DNA of 64,000 nucleotides, from NCBI RefSeq assembly GCF_016714285.1, contig NZ_JADJNN010000001.1, positions 868,001-932,000 on the forward strand. Direction: 5' to 3'. The position numbers and the translations under genes were made by a program. Of this stretch, positions 37,088 to 44,988 are shown one piece after another. This DNA is from Nannocystis sp. (lineage in GTDB: Bacteria; Myxococcota_A; Polyangia; Nannocystales; Nannocystaceae). Position 1 is the stretch's first letter; the number at the start of each line of letters is the position of its first letter. The notes below the pieces were generated by a model that was not told the DNA's origin, made no database searches, and was given only the letters and a program-made list of their open reading frames with translations.

Positions 37088-38017
37088 TCAGATCACCGGC
37101 AGCCCGCGCCGCGCCGCGATCGTCGGCGCCTGGCCCCGCGCTGCCGCGACCTCGCCGTCGCCATACACCGCCAGATAGTCCGGTCGCAGCCCCGGGCAGA
37201 TGGCCGCGAACTCGCAGCCACGACACGCCGGCACCTGCTGCTGCCCCGCGAGTCGACTGGCCTTCAGATCGAAGCACGCGTCCGGCGTCAGCACCCGCAC
37301 CCGCGCCGCGCCCGGGTCGAACGCATGCGCATGATCCTCGCCGAGCAGACAGCGCGGCACATGCAACGATCGCAGCGTCATCGCGTGTGCCCGCGCGTAC
37401 GCGAACGCCGTCGCCAGCACCGCCGTCACCGCCGTCATCCGCGGCAGCGAAGCCAGGTTCTCCGCGTTGTGGTCCGTCAGCGAGACGAACCACAGGTCGA
37501 CCGCCCGCACCCCGCGATCGTGCAGCCACGCGATCGCCTCCGGCAGCCCGCGATACGTGTCCTCCTTCACGATCAGGTCGACCACCAGCGGCAGCCCCGT
37601 CGCCAGCATCGCGTCGAGCCCGGCCAGCATCCGCGCGAAGCTCCCCACGCTGCGCACCAGCGCCTCGTATCGATCCTCGAGATGCGTGTGCACGCTGATG
37701 TGCAGCCGCGTCGCCCCGGCCGCCGCGAGCCGCCCCGCGTTGTCCCCCTGCCCGAGCACCAGCCCGTTGGTCTGCACCTTCACATCGTCGTAGCCCAGCG
37801 TCCGCGCCGCTCGCACCAGCCCGAGCAGGTCGCCGCGGATCGTCGGCTCCCCGCCCGTGAACGCCGCCCGATCGAGCCCGTCGGCCCGCCCCTGCCGCAG
37901 CGCCGCCACCACCTGCGCCGCGCCCAGCGATCGCTCGCGCATCGCCGGCGTGATCGTGCAGTAGTCGCAGGCCAGGTTGCAGTCGTAGCCGAGGATCACG
38001 TCGAGCAGCCCCGCCAC
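37088..38017 (-). CDS. Compact radical SAM protein
   Basis: 309 residues from a GTG at 38017, two nt after the stop of the upstream HEXXH gene. The cluster motif is CNLACDYC (C13, C17, C20), with FTGGEPTIRGDL and the HISVHTHLED strand after it. A C-terminal Cys patch (ACRGCEFAAICPGLRPDY) could bind another cluster. It is the last gene of the minus-strand set exported protein-remnant-HEXXH-radical SAM, which suggests a joint modification pathway. The longer open frame to 38314 overlaps the HEXXH gene and is not supported. Confidence 0.85.
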   Translation of the reverse strand: MAGLLDVILGYDCNLACDYCTITPAMRERSLGAAQVVAALRQGRADGLDRAAFTGGEPTIRGDLLGLVRAARTLGYDDVKVQTNGLVLGQGDNAGRLAAAGATRLHISVHTHLEDRYEALVRSVGSFARMLAGLDAMLATGLPLVVDLIVKEDTYRGLPEAIAWLHDRGVRAVDLWFVSLTDHNAENLASLPRMTAVTAVLATAFAYARAHAMTLRSLHVPRCLLGEDHAHAFDPGAARVRVLTPDACFDLKASRLAGQQQVPACRGCEFAAICPGLRPDYLAVYGDGEVAAARGQAPTIAARRGLPVI

Positions 38018-38018
38018 T

Positions 38019-39257
38019 TCACACCCCCTCGTAGTGGCGATCCCAGCGATCGATCTCGGCGAGCAGCGGGGCCCCCAGCGCCGTCGGCCGCGCGTGCGCC
38101 CGCAGGGTCGCCGCCGCCTCGCGATTCCCCGCGACCACCTCGCTAAAGCGCCGCTGCAACTCCGGCCGCCCCACGACCAGCGACTCGTACATCCGCGCCA
38201 CCGGCAGAAACGCGTGCACCGCCAGCAGCACCCCGTGCAGCGGCCGCGGGTCAGGCCGCACCGGCGACGCGAACAACGGCGCCCACGCGTTCTCGAGCAG
38301 CGGCCCCTGCTCAAGCAGCGCGTGCAGCTTGTTGTGCGAGAACTCGTGGATCAGCGCCTCGGCCAGCGTCAGCGGCTGCGGGTGCAGCGACATGTACACC
38401 GTCCCGATCGCCTCCTGATACGACGCCGACAGGTGCCGCATCTCGTCGTACCCGACCGGCACCACCTGCTGCAGCACCACCTCGATCTCGTCCGCCAGCG
38501 CCGGAAGTTCGCCCACGACGATCGCCCGCGCCTCCCGCAGCGCCGCCAGCCAGCGACCGATCGCCTGCCCACCGAGGTCGATCGCGTTGCCCTGCTTGTC
38601 GGGATGCGCCTCGATCTGCGCCAGCGGATTGTTGTCCACCAGCGTCAGCAGCAGCCCGCCCGCGATCTCGACGTGACTGGGCACGCCCGCGACAGCCCTA
38701 CCCGCCACCAGCACCGTCTCACGCCGCGCCGCATCGCGATGCACCACCTCTCCCGCCACGCAGCGCAGCACCCCCGGCGTCAGCGAAAAGCTCCGCCGCA
38801 GCCCCACGCACACCACCCGCGGCGGCGCCTGCACCACGACCACCCGCGTCAGCGCCCCCGCGACCGCCAGCTCGACCGCCAGCGTCGCGTCGAGCTCCAC
38901 CAGCCAGTCAGCCCGCGGCCCCGCACGCAGACAGCGGATCAACGTCCCGACCGTCGGCCGCCGCAGCGCGCTCCACACCGCCCCCGGCGCGCTCGCCAGC
39001 GCCTCACGCAGCGCCCGCAGCACGCCCGCGTGTCCGCCCCGCAGAGCTGGCCCCGCCGCGATCCCCGGCAACTCCGCCAGCATCCGCCGCAACCCCGACG
39101 ACACCAGCGCCCGCGCCGTCGTCGATCCCGGCCCCGGGATCGTCAGATCGCAACGCTCCGCGATCGCACCTGCCCCTTCAGACAGCCCACGCCGATCAGC
39201 CGCCGCACCTGTCCCTTCGGACAGCCCACCCCCACGGGTGCGCCCCTCAGCCGCCAC
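38019..39257 (-). CDS. HEXXH-motif putative peptide-modification protein
   Basis: 412 residues. The key segment LTLAEALIHEFSHNKLHALL holds HEFSH, the HEXXH metal-binding motif, within the layout of the HEXXH-domain family often found beside radical SAM maturases (recalled family knowledge). Other regions: LTLVDNNPLAQIEAHPDKQG and YQEAIGTVYMSLHPQPLTL. The GTG at 39257 overlaps the end of the upstream gene by 11 nt. The first ~35 residues are encoded by TGTCC-type repeats, read as GLSEGTGA and GLSEGAGA, so a later start is possible. A peptide-modifying or hydrolytic role with the adjacent radical SAM enzyme is inferred. Confidence 0.75.
   Translation of the reverse strand: MAAEGRTRGGGLSEGTGAAADRRGLSEGAGAIAERCDLTIPGPGSTTARALVSSGLRRMLAELPGIAAGPALRGGHAGVLRALREALASAPGAVWSALRRPTVGTLIRCLRAGPRADWLVELDATLAVELAVAGALTRVVVVQAPPRVVCVGLRRSFSLTPGVLRCVAGEVVHRDAARRETVLVAGRAVAGVPSHVEIAGGLLLTLVDNNPLAQIEAHPDKQGNAIDLGGQAIGRWLAALREARAIVVGELPALADEIEVVLQQVVPVGYDEMRHLSASYQEAIGTVYMSLHPQPLTLAEALIHEFSHNKLHALLEQGPLLENAWAPLFASPVRPDPRPLHGVLLAVHAFLPVARMYESLVVGRPELQRRFSEVVAGNREAAATLRAHARPTALGAPLLAEIDRWDRHYEGV
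39169..39225. repeat. Two TGYCC-CTTC-RGACA units, 39-bp spacing
   Basis: Cores start at 39171 and 39210 in the first codons of the HEXXH gene; the 39-bp spacing keeps frame. Confidence 0.7.
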
Positions 39258-40089
39258 GCCCGCCCTCCACGACCACCGGCAGGTGCCGTCGCCCCGCACC
39301 TGCCCCTTGCGACATGTCCCCTCCGGCCTGCTCCAGGACACCTGTCCCATGGAACAGCTCCGCCGCTGGAGCGACCCCCACCGGCGCCCGCAGCCCGCGC
39401 GGCGACAGCTCGTCCCCCGCGAAGCGCTCGAGGTACCCGGCGTCGACCCCCGGGCAGCGCGCTCGCGCCGGGCAGCCCTCGCACACCGCCGCGAACACCC
39501 CGGCCCCCGGCAAGCTCAGCCCCGCGAACGGCCCCAGCAGGCACAGCGGCGCCCCCACGATCCCGGCCGCCAGCCCGAGCTGCCGCGCCCGCGCCAACGC
39601 CTGCAGCGCATGCGGGATCGCCACGCTCAGCCGCGGCACCAGCCCGTCGAGCGCCCCGACCCCCGCCACCTGCACGCCCCCTGGCGCCCGCACCGGCGCG
39701 CCCACGATCCGCGGCACCGCGATCCGCCACGCCGCCACCCCGCGCCCGCGCAGCAGCGCCGGCAGCAGCACCAGCACCCGCGCGTTCGACCGCGTCAGCA
39801 AGCTCGACACCGCGACCGTCCGCCCTCGCGCCCGATCGATCGCCGCGAGCACCGCCGCGAAGTCCCCGGCCCCGGCATGAAAGTCGTGCCCCGCCGCGGC
39901 CGCCGCGTGCAACCACACATGCACCCTCACACCTGTCCCATGGGCCAGCCCACCCGCGGCCAGCCCACCTGTCCCATGGGCCATGTCACCTGTCCCATGG
40001 GCCAGCCCACCTGTCCCATGAGGCAGCTCACCGGCCCCGTCGCGCAGCCGCAGCCCCGCGTGCCCAGCGAACCCAGCGCCAGCGCTCAC
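39247..40089 (-). CDS. Radical SAM-like remnant lacking the CX3CX2C motif
   Basis: 280 residues from a GTG overlapping the upstream stop (GTGA). From about residue 55 it resembles the second half of a radical SAM barrel (HVWLHAAAAAGHDFHAG, then SLLTRSNARVLVLLPALL), and it keeps the C-terminal Cys patch CEGCPARARCPGVDAGYLERF seen in its neighbours. The N-terminal part that should bind the 4Fe-4S cluster is absent and replaced by palindrome-encoded HGTG repeats. It may be a non-catalytic partner or a decaying gene; the intact frame and coupling on both sides favour a translated product. Alternative: assembly collapse of a repeat-rich region. Confidence 0.65.
   Translation of the reverse strand: MSAGAGFAGHAGLRLRDGAGELPHGTGGLAHGTGDMAHGTGGLAAGGLAHGTGVRVHVWLHAAAAAGHDFHAGAGDFAAVLAAIDRARGRTVAVSSLLTRSNARVLVLLPALLRGRGVAAWRIAVPRIVGAPVRAPGGVQVAGVGALDGLVPRLSVAIPHALQALARARQLGLAAGIVGAPLCLLGPFAGLSLPGAGVFAAVCEGCPARARCPGVDAGYLERFAGDELSPRGLRAPVGVAPAAELFHGTGVLEQAGGDMSQGAGAGRRHLPVVVEGGRGG
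39299..39357. repeat. Cluster of degenerate TGTCC units
   Basis: TGCCC-CTTG-CGACA|TGTCC starting at 39301, then TGTCC-CATG-GAACA at 39343-39356, near the 3' end of the remnant gene. Confidence 0.6.
39931..40026. repeat. Array of four TGTCC-CATG-GGCCA units
   Basis: Cores start at 39934, 39970, 39991 and 40012, spaced 36, 21 and 21 bp, all with spacer CATG. Read in frame as repeated GLAHGTG where the cluster-binding domain should be. Confidence 0.85.
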
Positions 40090-40688
40090 GACCACAGCGA
40101 GAACACGCCCCCCGGGTGCGCCTTCTGGCGCTCCCGGAAGGTCAGCAGCCCCGCGTCGCCGGCCTCGCTCGCGTCGGCCAGCGCCGCCACTGCGTCGCCC
40201 TCGCGCCCGGCCAGGCGCTCACCGATCCACGCCGCCAGTCCGCGGGCCGCGTGCGCCTGGGCCTCCTCGGTCGGCGTCGCCCCGTCGCCCCGGTTGGCGA
40301 TGAACAGGCTCAGCTCATTCGTATCGGCCACGCCCGCCGGCCCCTTCGCGTCGCGGCGCAGGACATCGACCTGGAAGCGCTCCCCGCCCGGCGTGCGCAT
40401 CACCACGGGCACCGCGCCGGCGCTGATCGGCAGCACCGCCTCGATCGTGCCGAAGGCCACCCGGGTCCCGCCGCGCAGCGACTCACCGAGCAGCTCGAAG
40501 CGGTCGCCCGCGGGCACCACCAGCCGCTCCCGTGCGCGCCGACGCTGACCGTACTGGGCCAGCGCCCGCGCAGACCCGGGGCCAACCCCCAGGCCAGGCA
40601 CCACGCCCACCACCAGCGCGCCGGTCGCCACACCGACGGCCACAAGGACCTTGCGTCGAGCCACGAGCCTGCGCGAAACCTGATGCAT
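40086..40688 (-). CDS. Exported or membrane-anchored protein in the radical SAM operon, unknown
   Basis: 200 residues. The N-terminus has a twin-Arg-like SRRLVARRKV followed by a hydrophobic segment (LVAVGVATGALVVGVVPGL), then a soluble domain with strands (VVPAGDRFELLGESLRGGTRV, VPVVMRTPGGERFQVDVLRRD) and a C-terminus ending in GGVFSLWS. No family is recognised. It is first in a four-gene minus operon with the radical SAM remnant, the HEXXH gene and the compact radical SAM gene, so it could be their substrate or a partner (inference). It has the best promoter in the window and a GGGGGAAG ribosome binding site. Confidence 0.65.
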   Translation of the reverse strand: MHQVSRRLVARRKVLVAVGVATGALVVGVVPGLGVGPGSARALAQYGQRRRARERLVVPAGDRFELLGESLRGGTRVAFGTIEAVLPISAGAVPVVMRTPGGERFQVDVLRRDAKGPAGVADTNELSLFIANRGDGATPTEEAQAHAARGLAAWIGERLAGREGDAVAALADASEAGDAGLLTFRERQKAHPGGVFSLWS

Positions 40689-42618
40689 GACTTCCCCCAG
40701 CCGAGCACCAGGCTACCCGGGCGCTCGGCGGGCCGTCAAGGCGCTAATCAAGGTCGGTTACGGCTGCAACGAGCACTGCAGCTTCTGCCACACCCAGGCC
40801 GTGCGCGAGATCCAGGGCAGCAGCGCCGAGGTCGAGGCCAAGATCCGCCGCGCCGCCGAGCTCTATCGCCAATCGCAAGCACCACCATCACTGGCACCTG
40901 GCTCGCCCGCGCAGTCCAGCATCGGCGCACCTGGCATGATCGTGCTCTCGGGCGGCGAGCCGACGATCCGCCCCGAGCTCCTGCACTGGGCCGACCTCGT
41001 CGCCAGCCTGGACATGGACCTCGGCCTCGTCACCAACGGCCTCCTGCTCGCCTACCCCGATCGCGTCGACGCCCTGCTGCGTCGGCGCCTGCGCTACGTG
41101 TACCTCTCGCTGCACGGCGGCAGCGCCCGCGTCCACAACCTCATGGTCCGCACGGAGGCCTTCGCCGCCGCGATCGCGGCCCTGCGCAACCTCAGCGGCC
41201 GCGGCCTCGACCTCCACGTCAACTGCGTCGTCACCCGCCACAACCTCGCCCACCTGCGCGGCCTCGTCGACGCCGTGCTGCCCTTCCCCGACCTCACCCT
41301 CAAGTTCTCGATGATGGAGCCCAAGGGCGGCGGCGACCGCCTCTTCGATCACCTCATGCCGCGCGTCTCCGACGTCGCCGAAAAAATCCAGGAGGCCATC
41401 GCCCACGGCGAGGCCCACGCGGGCTCGCAGGGCCCGCGCTTCGAGCACGGCGGCCTGCCGCTTTGCCTCCTGCCCGGCCGCGAGCGCCAGTACGGCGACC
41501 TCCGCACCCACCGCTACCGCACCATGATCGAGGTCGGCGAGCCCGACTACTTCCCCGTCGACGACCTCAACAAGCGCCACCCGCCCGCCTGCGCCGGCTG
41601 CAGCCTGCGGGGGCCCTGCCCCGGCCTGTTCCACCGCTACCACGAGGTCCACGGCGACGCCGAGCTGCGCCCGCGCCCGGGCCCGCGCGCCAACGCCTTC
41701 AACTACACACTCGCCGTCCTACCACCTGTCCCCGCGGACATGTCCGAAGCGACCTGTCCCCTGCGCGACGGCCCGCTCGGCGTGACCCCCTGGGATCGCG
41801 GCCGCGACCTCTTCATCCGCCACGCCGGCAAGCTCGCCCTCCACCGCGCCGACACCCGCGACTTCAGCGACGCCGAGATCGCTGACATCAAGCACACCCG
41901 CGGCCAGATCTACCTCGACGCCACCCGCAAGCCCGCCCCCGACGACTTCGCCCGCGACCTGATCCCCCTGCGCCGCGCCCCGCTGTGCGCCGGCTGCCCG
42001 CACGAGCGCAGCTGCACCGGTCTGTTCGAGCCTGTCCTCGAGGACATGTTCACCCACGACGACGCCCGCGTGCGCGCCCACCTCGCGACCCTGCGCGGCG
42101 AGCTGCTCGACCTCGGCTGCGGCGAGGCCCCCTACCTCGAGGCCCTGCGCCCCGCCCTCGCCGCCGGCACCCTCCGCTACCTCGGCCAGGACCCTGACCC
42201 CGCCGCCCTCGCCGCCCTCGCCCCGCGCCTCGACGGCCTCCCCGCGGAGCTGCACGCCGGCCCCGCCGCTGCCGCCCCCGATCGCCGCCTCGATCACCTG
42301 ACGATCCTCCGCAGCTGGAACCACCTACCGGACCCCGCCGCCGACCTCGCGCTCCTGCTCCCGCGCCTGCGCCCCGGCGGCAGCCTCACCGTCGTCGACA
42401 ACCTCGGCTTCGGCCTCGCGCGCAGCCCCGCCCAGACCGCCCGCGCCGAGGCATCCAGCGCCCGCTGGGAGCACCACCGCAGCGACGACGCCGGCCAGGC
42501 CCACGCCCGCATCCTCGCCGCCGCCGCCACCTGCGGCGTCACCTTGCAGCTCCACGAGCGCAGCGAGATCAGCCCCGCCACCAGCAACCAGTGGCTGCTC
42601 CGCTACACCGTCGCGTGA
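40687..42618 (+). CDS. Radical SAM-methyltransferase fusion protein
   Basis: 643 residues. The radical SAM domain has CNEHCSFC (C27, C31, C34) and VLSGGEPTIRPEL. An auxiliary Cys patch (ACAGCSLRGPCPGLF) lies near residue 305. After a linker containing three TGTCC units comes a second Cys patch (CAGCPHERSCTGLF), then a class I SAM-dependent methyltransferase with motif I LLDLGCGEAPYLEAL and a late LLLPRLRPGGSLTVVDN motif. Joining a radical SAM and a methyltransferase suggests sequential tailoring of one substrate (inference). Its start codon overlaps that of the divergent exported-protein gene by 2 nt, so both genes must share control DNA. Confidence 0.82.
   Translation: MTSPSRAPGYPGARRAVKALIKVGYGCNEHCSFCHTQAVREIQGSSAEVEAKIRRAAELYRQSQAPPSLAPGSPAQSSIGAPGMIVLSGGEPTIRPELLHWADLVASLDMDLGLVTNGLLLAYPDRVDALLRRRLRYVYLSLHGGSARVHNLMVRTEAFAAAIAALRNLSGRGLDLHVNCVVTRHNLAHLRGLVDAVLPFPDLTLKFSMMEPKGGGDRLFDHLMPRVSDVAEKIQEAIAHGEAHAGSQGPRFEHGGLPLCLLPGRERQYGDLRTHRYRTMIEVGEPDYFPVDDLNKRHPPACAGCSLRGPCPGLFHRYHEVHGDAELRPRPGPRANAFNYTLAVLPPVPADMSEATCPLRDGPLGVTPWDRGRDLFIRHAGKLALHRADTRDFSDAEIADIKHTRGQIYLDATRKPAPDDFARDLIPLRRAPLCAGCPHERSCTGLFEPVLEDMFTHDDARVRAHLATLRGELLDLGCGEAPYLEALRPALAAGTLRYLGQDPDPAALAALAPRLDGLPAELHAGPAAAAPDRRLDHLTILRSWNHLPDPAADLALLLPRLRPGGSLTVVDNLGFGLARSPAQTARAEASSARWEHHRSDDAGQAHARILAAAATCGVTLQLHERSEISPATSNQWLLRYTVA
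40710..40739 (-). promoter_or_regulatory. Sigma-70-like promoter for the radical SAM/HEXXH operon
   Basis: On the minus strand TTGACG (40739-40734), an 18-bp spacer, then TAGCCT (40715-40710), with the start codon 21 nt further. It lies within the first codons of the divergent radical SAM-methyltransferase gene. Confidence 0.65.
41725..41760. repeat. Three TGTCC-type units at 14-bp spacing in coding sequence
   Basis: Cores start at 41727 (perfect, spacer CCGC), 41741 and 41755. They encode the linker PVPADMSEATCPL between the radical SAM and methyltransferase parts. Confidence 0.8.
42031..42048. repeat. Perfect TGTCC-TCGA-GGACA copy in coding sequence
   Basis: The core at 42033-42046 is read as PVLEDMF. 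It is a perfect self-complementary 14-mer. Confidence 0.75.
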
Positions 42619-42636
42619 GCGCTCACGCCCCGCAGC

Positions 42637-44331
42637 TCACCCGTAGATCGCCGCCACGAAGGCCCAGCGGTCGATGATCCACTGGCGCAGGAACAGCACC
42701 TCCTCGTCGTAGCTCGTGAAGTCGGTGCGCCAGTTCCAGCCGCCGTAGCTCTTGTACTCCGCGGCCCAGCGCCCCTCGTCGCGCACGGCGCTCGCCGCCG
42801 TCTCGTCGACCATCGCGTCGTAGCGCTCGAGGATCGCGTCGACCGCGTACACATCCTTCAGCGTCGCCCCGTAGCGGGCCCGCAGCGGCGGGCCCAAGGT
42901 CTTCGACGCCAGCAGCCGCGTGAACAGCTCGTTGGCCCACACGTAGCCCTCCGGCTGCGCGTCGAAGCCCTTGCGCGCGGTCTGCCAGGTCTGCCCGAAG
43001 CTATCGTTGAAGTCCCACGGCGCGTAGCGCCACGGCCCCATCAGCGGGTCGTGGTAGTGGTAGCTGTTCTTGCCGGCCGAGTCGTCCGCCATGATCAGGC
43101 TGACGAAGATGAACCAGTCCTCGTAGTCGCGGCGATCGATGCGCGTGTCGATCTCCCCGTGGAACTTCGCGTCGGTCGACGTCGCCACCCAGGTCACCAG
43201 CTCGTCGAGGTCATCGTAGGCCCCCGGCTGCCCGTCGAGCGGCAGCCCCTCCTCCTTCGTCAGCCCGAGGTGCGGCGTCGCCTTGTTGGCGACGCGAAAG
43301 TTCGCGTCGTGGGTGCGCGCCTTGTACAGGTTGCCGGCCTGCGACAGCCCGTGGTCCTCCATCAGGTAGCCGTCCACGTGGTCCGAGAAGGTGTAGAGCC
43401 CGTGGTACGCCCCGTTGAGGAACACCACCCCCGAGTACACCTGGATCTGCAGGTGCTCCGGGTCGAGGATGTTCCACATCTCGTATGACAGCCGCTGACG
43501 CACGTACGCGTTGTCGTCGAAGGTGCTGATCAGCACCAGCTTGCGCTTGTCGACGAAGCCGCCTGCCAGCTCGGGCTCGTTGAACTTGTCGTCCTTGCCG
43601 AACTTCACCGTGAAGCTCTTCTTCGGGTAGCCCAGCGACGCCGCCCCGCGCCACTTCGCCTCGCTCGTGTAGACGTGCCCGCGGTAGGTCGCCGTCGCCG
43701 GCGTGTACGCGTCGGGGTTGATCCCCGGGTCGGCCTCGAGGTGCAGCACCGGCAGCCCGTACTCCTCCGTGTAGATCGCCCAGTCCTGCACCGGCACGTT
43801 CTTGGGGTCGTCCCAGGCGTCGGCCACCCCGATCTTCACGGTCCCGGTCTCGGCGAACGGCACGGCCGTGATCGTGAGCTCGTACACCGCCGCCTGATCG
43901 AGCCCGGGCGTCCACGCCAGCGTCGCCGTCGCCGGATCGTACTTCGCCCCCTGCGGCAGCGGATCGATCGCAAAGTCCTCGCCCGCGAGCTTCATCCCCG
44001 TCTTGCAGGTGATCGCCGCGGTCTTCAGCGGCTCGCCCTCGAGCAACCAGTAAGGTCCGCCCGCCTCGGGGTCACAGCGCACCGGCGGCGGCAGATCCGG
44101 GCCAGAACCAGTGCTCGCCGGGTCGGTCCCCGCGCTGGTCCCGCTCACGTCGCTGGTCCCCGTCTCGCTGCCCGCGCTCGAGCTCGTCGGCGTCGCCTCG
44201 CCAGTCCCGCCGGTCCCTGTCCCTGCGCCCGTGCCCTCGCTCCCGGTCCCGCCCGCATCACCGCAGCCACCCAGCATCAGCGCCGCGAACAGCCCACGGT
44301 TCAAGCCCAGCCCACGCCGTCGCAGCAACAT
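42637..44331 (-). CDS. CotH-type kinase lipoprotein
   Basis: 564 residues. The lipoprotein signal LFAALMLGGC is followed by a Ser/Thr/Gly-rich spacer. The C-terminal ~380 residues match CotH kinases: YPKKSFTVKFGKDDKFN, RKLVLISTFDDNAYVRQRLSYEMWN, VYSGVVFLNGAYHGLYTFSDHVDGYL and WRYAPWDFNDSFGQTW. CotH proteins are atypical kinases that phosphorylate spore-coat and other secreted proteins; in myxobacteria they are often surface lipoproteins (family knowledge). The target here is unknown. It is divergent from hxsD with 108 bp between, so a link to the HXS operon is possible but unproven. Confidence 0.85.
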   Translation of the reverse strand: MLLRRRGLGLNRGLFAALMLGGCGDAGGTGSEGTGAGTGTGGTGEATPTSSSAGSETGTSDVSGTSAGTDPASTGSGPDLPPPVRCDPEAGGPYWLLEGEPLKTAAITCKTGMKLAGEDFAIDPLPQGAKYDPATATLAWTPGLDQAAVYELTITAVPFAETGTVKIGVADAWDDPKNVPVQDWAIYTEEYGLPVLHLEADPGINPDAYTPATATYRGHVYTSEAKWRGAASLGYPKKSFTVKFGKDDKFNEPELAGGFVDKRKLVLISTFDDNAYVRQRLSYEMWNILDPEHLQIQVYSGVVFLNGAYHGLYTFSDHVDGYLMEDHGLSQAGNLYKARTHDANFRVANKATPHLGLTKEEGLPLDGQPGAYDDLDELVTWVATSTDAKFHGEIDTRIDRRDYEDWFIFVSLIMADDSAGKNSYHYHDPLMGPWRYAPWDFNDSFGQTWQTARKGFDAQPEGYVWANELFTRLLASKTLGPPLRARYGATLKDVYAVDAILERYDAMVDETAASAVRDEGRWAAEYKSYGGWNWRTDFTSYDEEVLFLRQWIIDRWAFVAAIYG

Positions 44332-44421
44332 AAGTCATGCCCTCCGCGACAGGCACGGTAGCACCCCGCCCGCGTGCCCCATAGGCCCCCGCGCACGCGC
44401 GTGACCCCGCACGAAACCTGA

Positions 44422-44427
44422 TAGAGT
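44422..44427 (+). promoter_or_regulatory. -10-like hexamer TAGAGT before the hxs operon
   Basis: Ends 12 nt before the ATG of hxsD. GTGACC at 44401-44406 is a weak -35 with a 15-bp spacer. Probably the main promoter of the operon. Confidence 0.45.
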
Positions 44428-44439
44428 CCGCGCTGGCCG

Positions 44440-44988
44440 ATGCAGTCCTCGTACCCTGACATCCCCGCGGGCCTCGTCGCCCACGACCTCACCGACGCCG
44501 CCGTGGAGCTCCGGGTCGACCCCGCGATCTACCCGCTGCAGGCCGTCTACGGGGCCGCCTACATCTTCATCGACCGCTGCTACGTGTTCCTCGATCGCCC
44601 GGCCGCCGACGCCCTCCGCGTCACCCTCACGGCCAAGTCAGGTCAGGCCGACGTCGGCGCCCTGCGGGCCCTCATCGGCGAATTCGCCAACGAGCTGATC
44701 AGCTGCGCCTGGCGGCATCAGATCACCCAGGACAACCGCGTCCTCCTCGAGACCGTCACGCTCCAGGCGATCGCCGGCGCCATGGGCCCGCCCTCGCTCG
44801 ACGACCTCGCCAGCTTCGACTTCAGCGACCAGGGCTTCGACGACCCGCTCGGCATCGCCATGTCGTGGGAGGAGAAGCACGGCAAGAAGCCGCCCCCCGC
44901 GACCACCTCGGAGCCCACTGGCGACACCACTGGCGACACCACTGGCAACCCCACCTCAGGCCACGGCGTCGAGGAGCCCACGCCGTGA
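44440..44988 (+). CDS. hxsD: His-Xaa-Ser system protein HxsD
   Basis: 182 residues. The N-terminal ~115 residues follow the HxsD pattern: AVELRVDPAIYPLQAVYGAAYIF, DRCYVFLDR, LIGEFANELISCAWRHQITQDNR, then LETVTLQAIAG. HxsD is a small accessory protein of the His-Xaa-Ser radical SAM system; a substrate-delivery or partner role is assumed, not shown. Unusually, it carries a ~65-residue C-terminal extension (PPSLDDLASFDFSDQG...) ending in a Thr-rich repeat (EPTGDTTGDTTGNPTSG). The stop overlaps the next gene's GTG (GTGA), so translation is coupled. Confidence 0.82.
   Translation: MQSSYPDIPAGLVAHDLTDAAVELRVDPAIYPLQAVYGAAYIFIDRCYVFLDRPAADALRVTLTAKSGQADVGALRALIGEFANELISCAWRHQITQDNRVLLETVTLQAIAGAMGPPSLDDLASFDFSDQGFDDPLGIAMSWEEKHGKKPPPATTSEPTGDTTGDTTGNPTSGHGVEEPTP

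Noticed and set aside
38018..38314. Longer N-terminus for the compact radical SAM protein
   Set aside because: It would overlap the HEXXH gene completely in this stretch and encodes Arg/Cys-rich shadow sequence. The GTG at 38017 gives a normal length.
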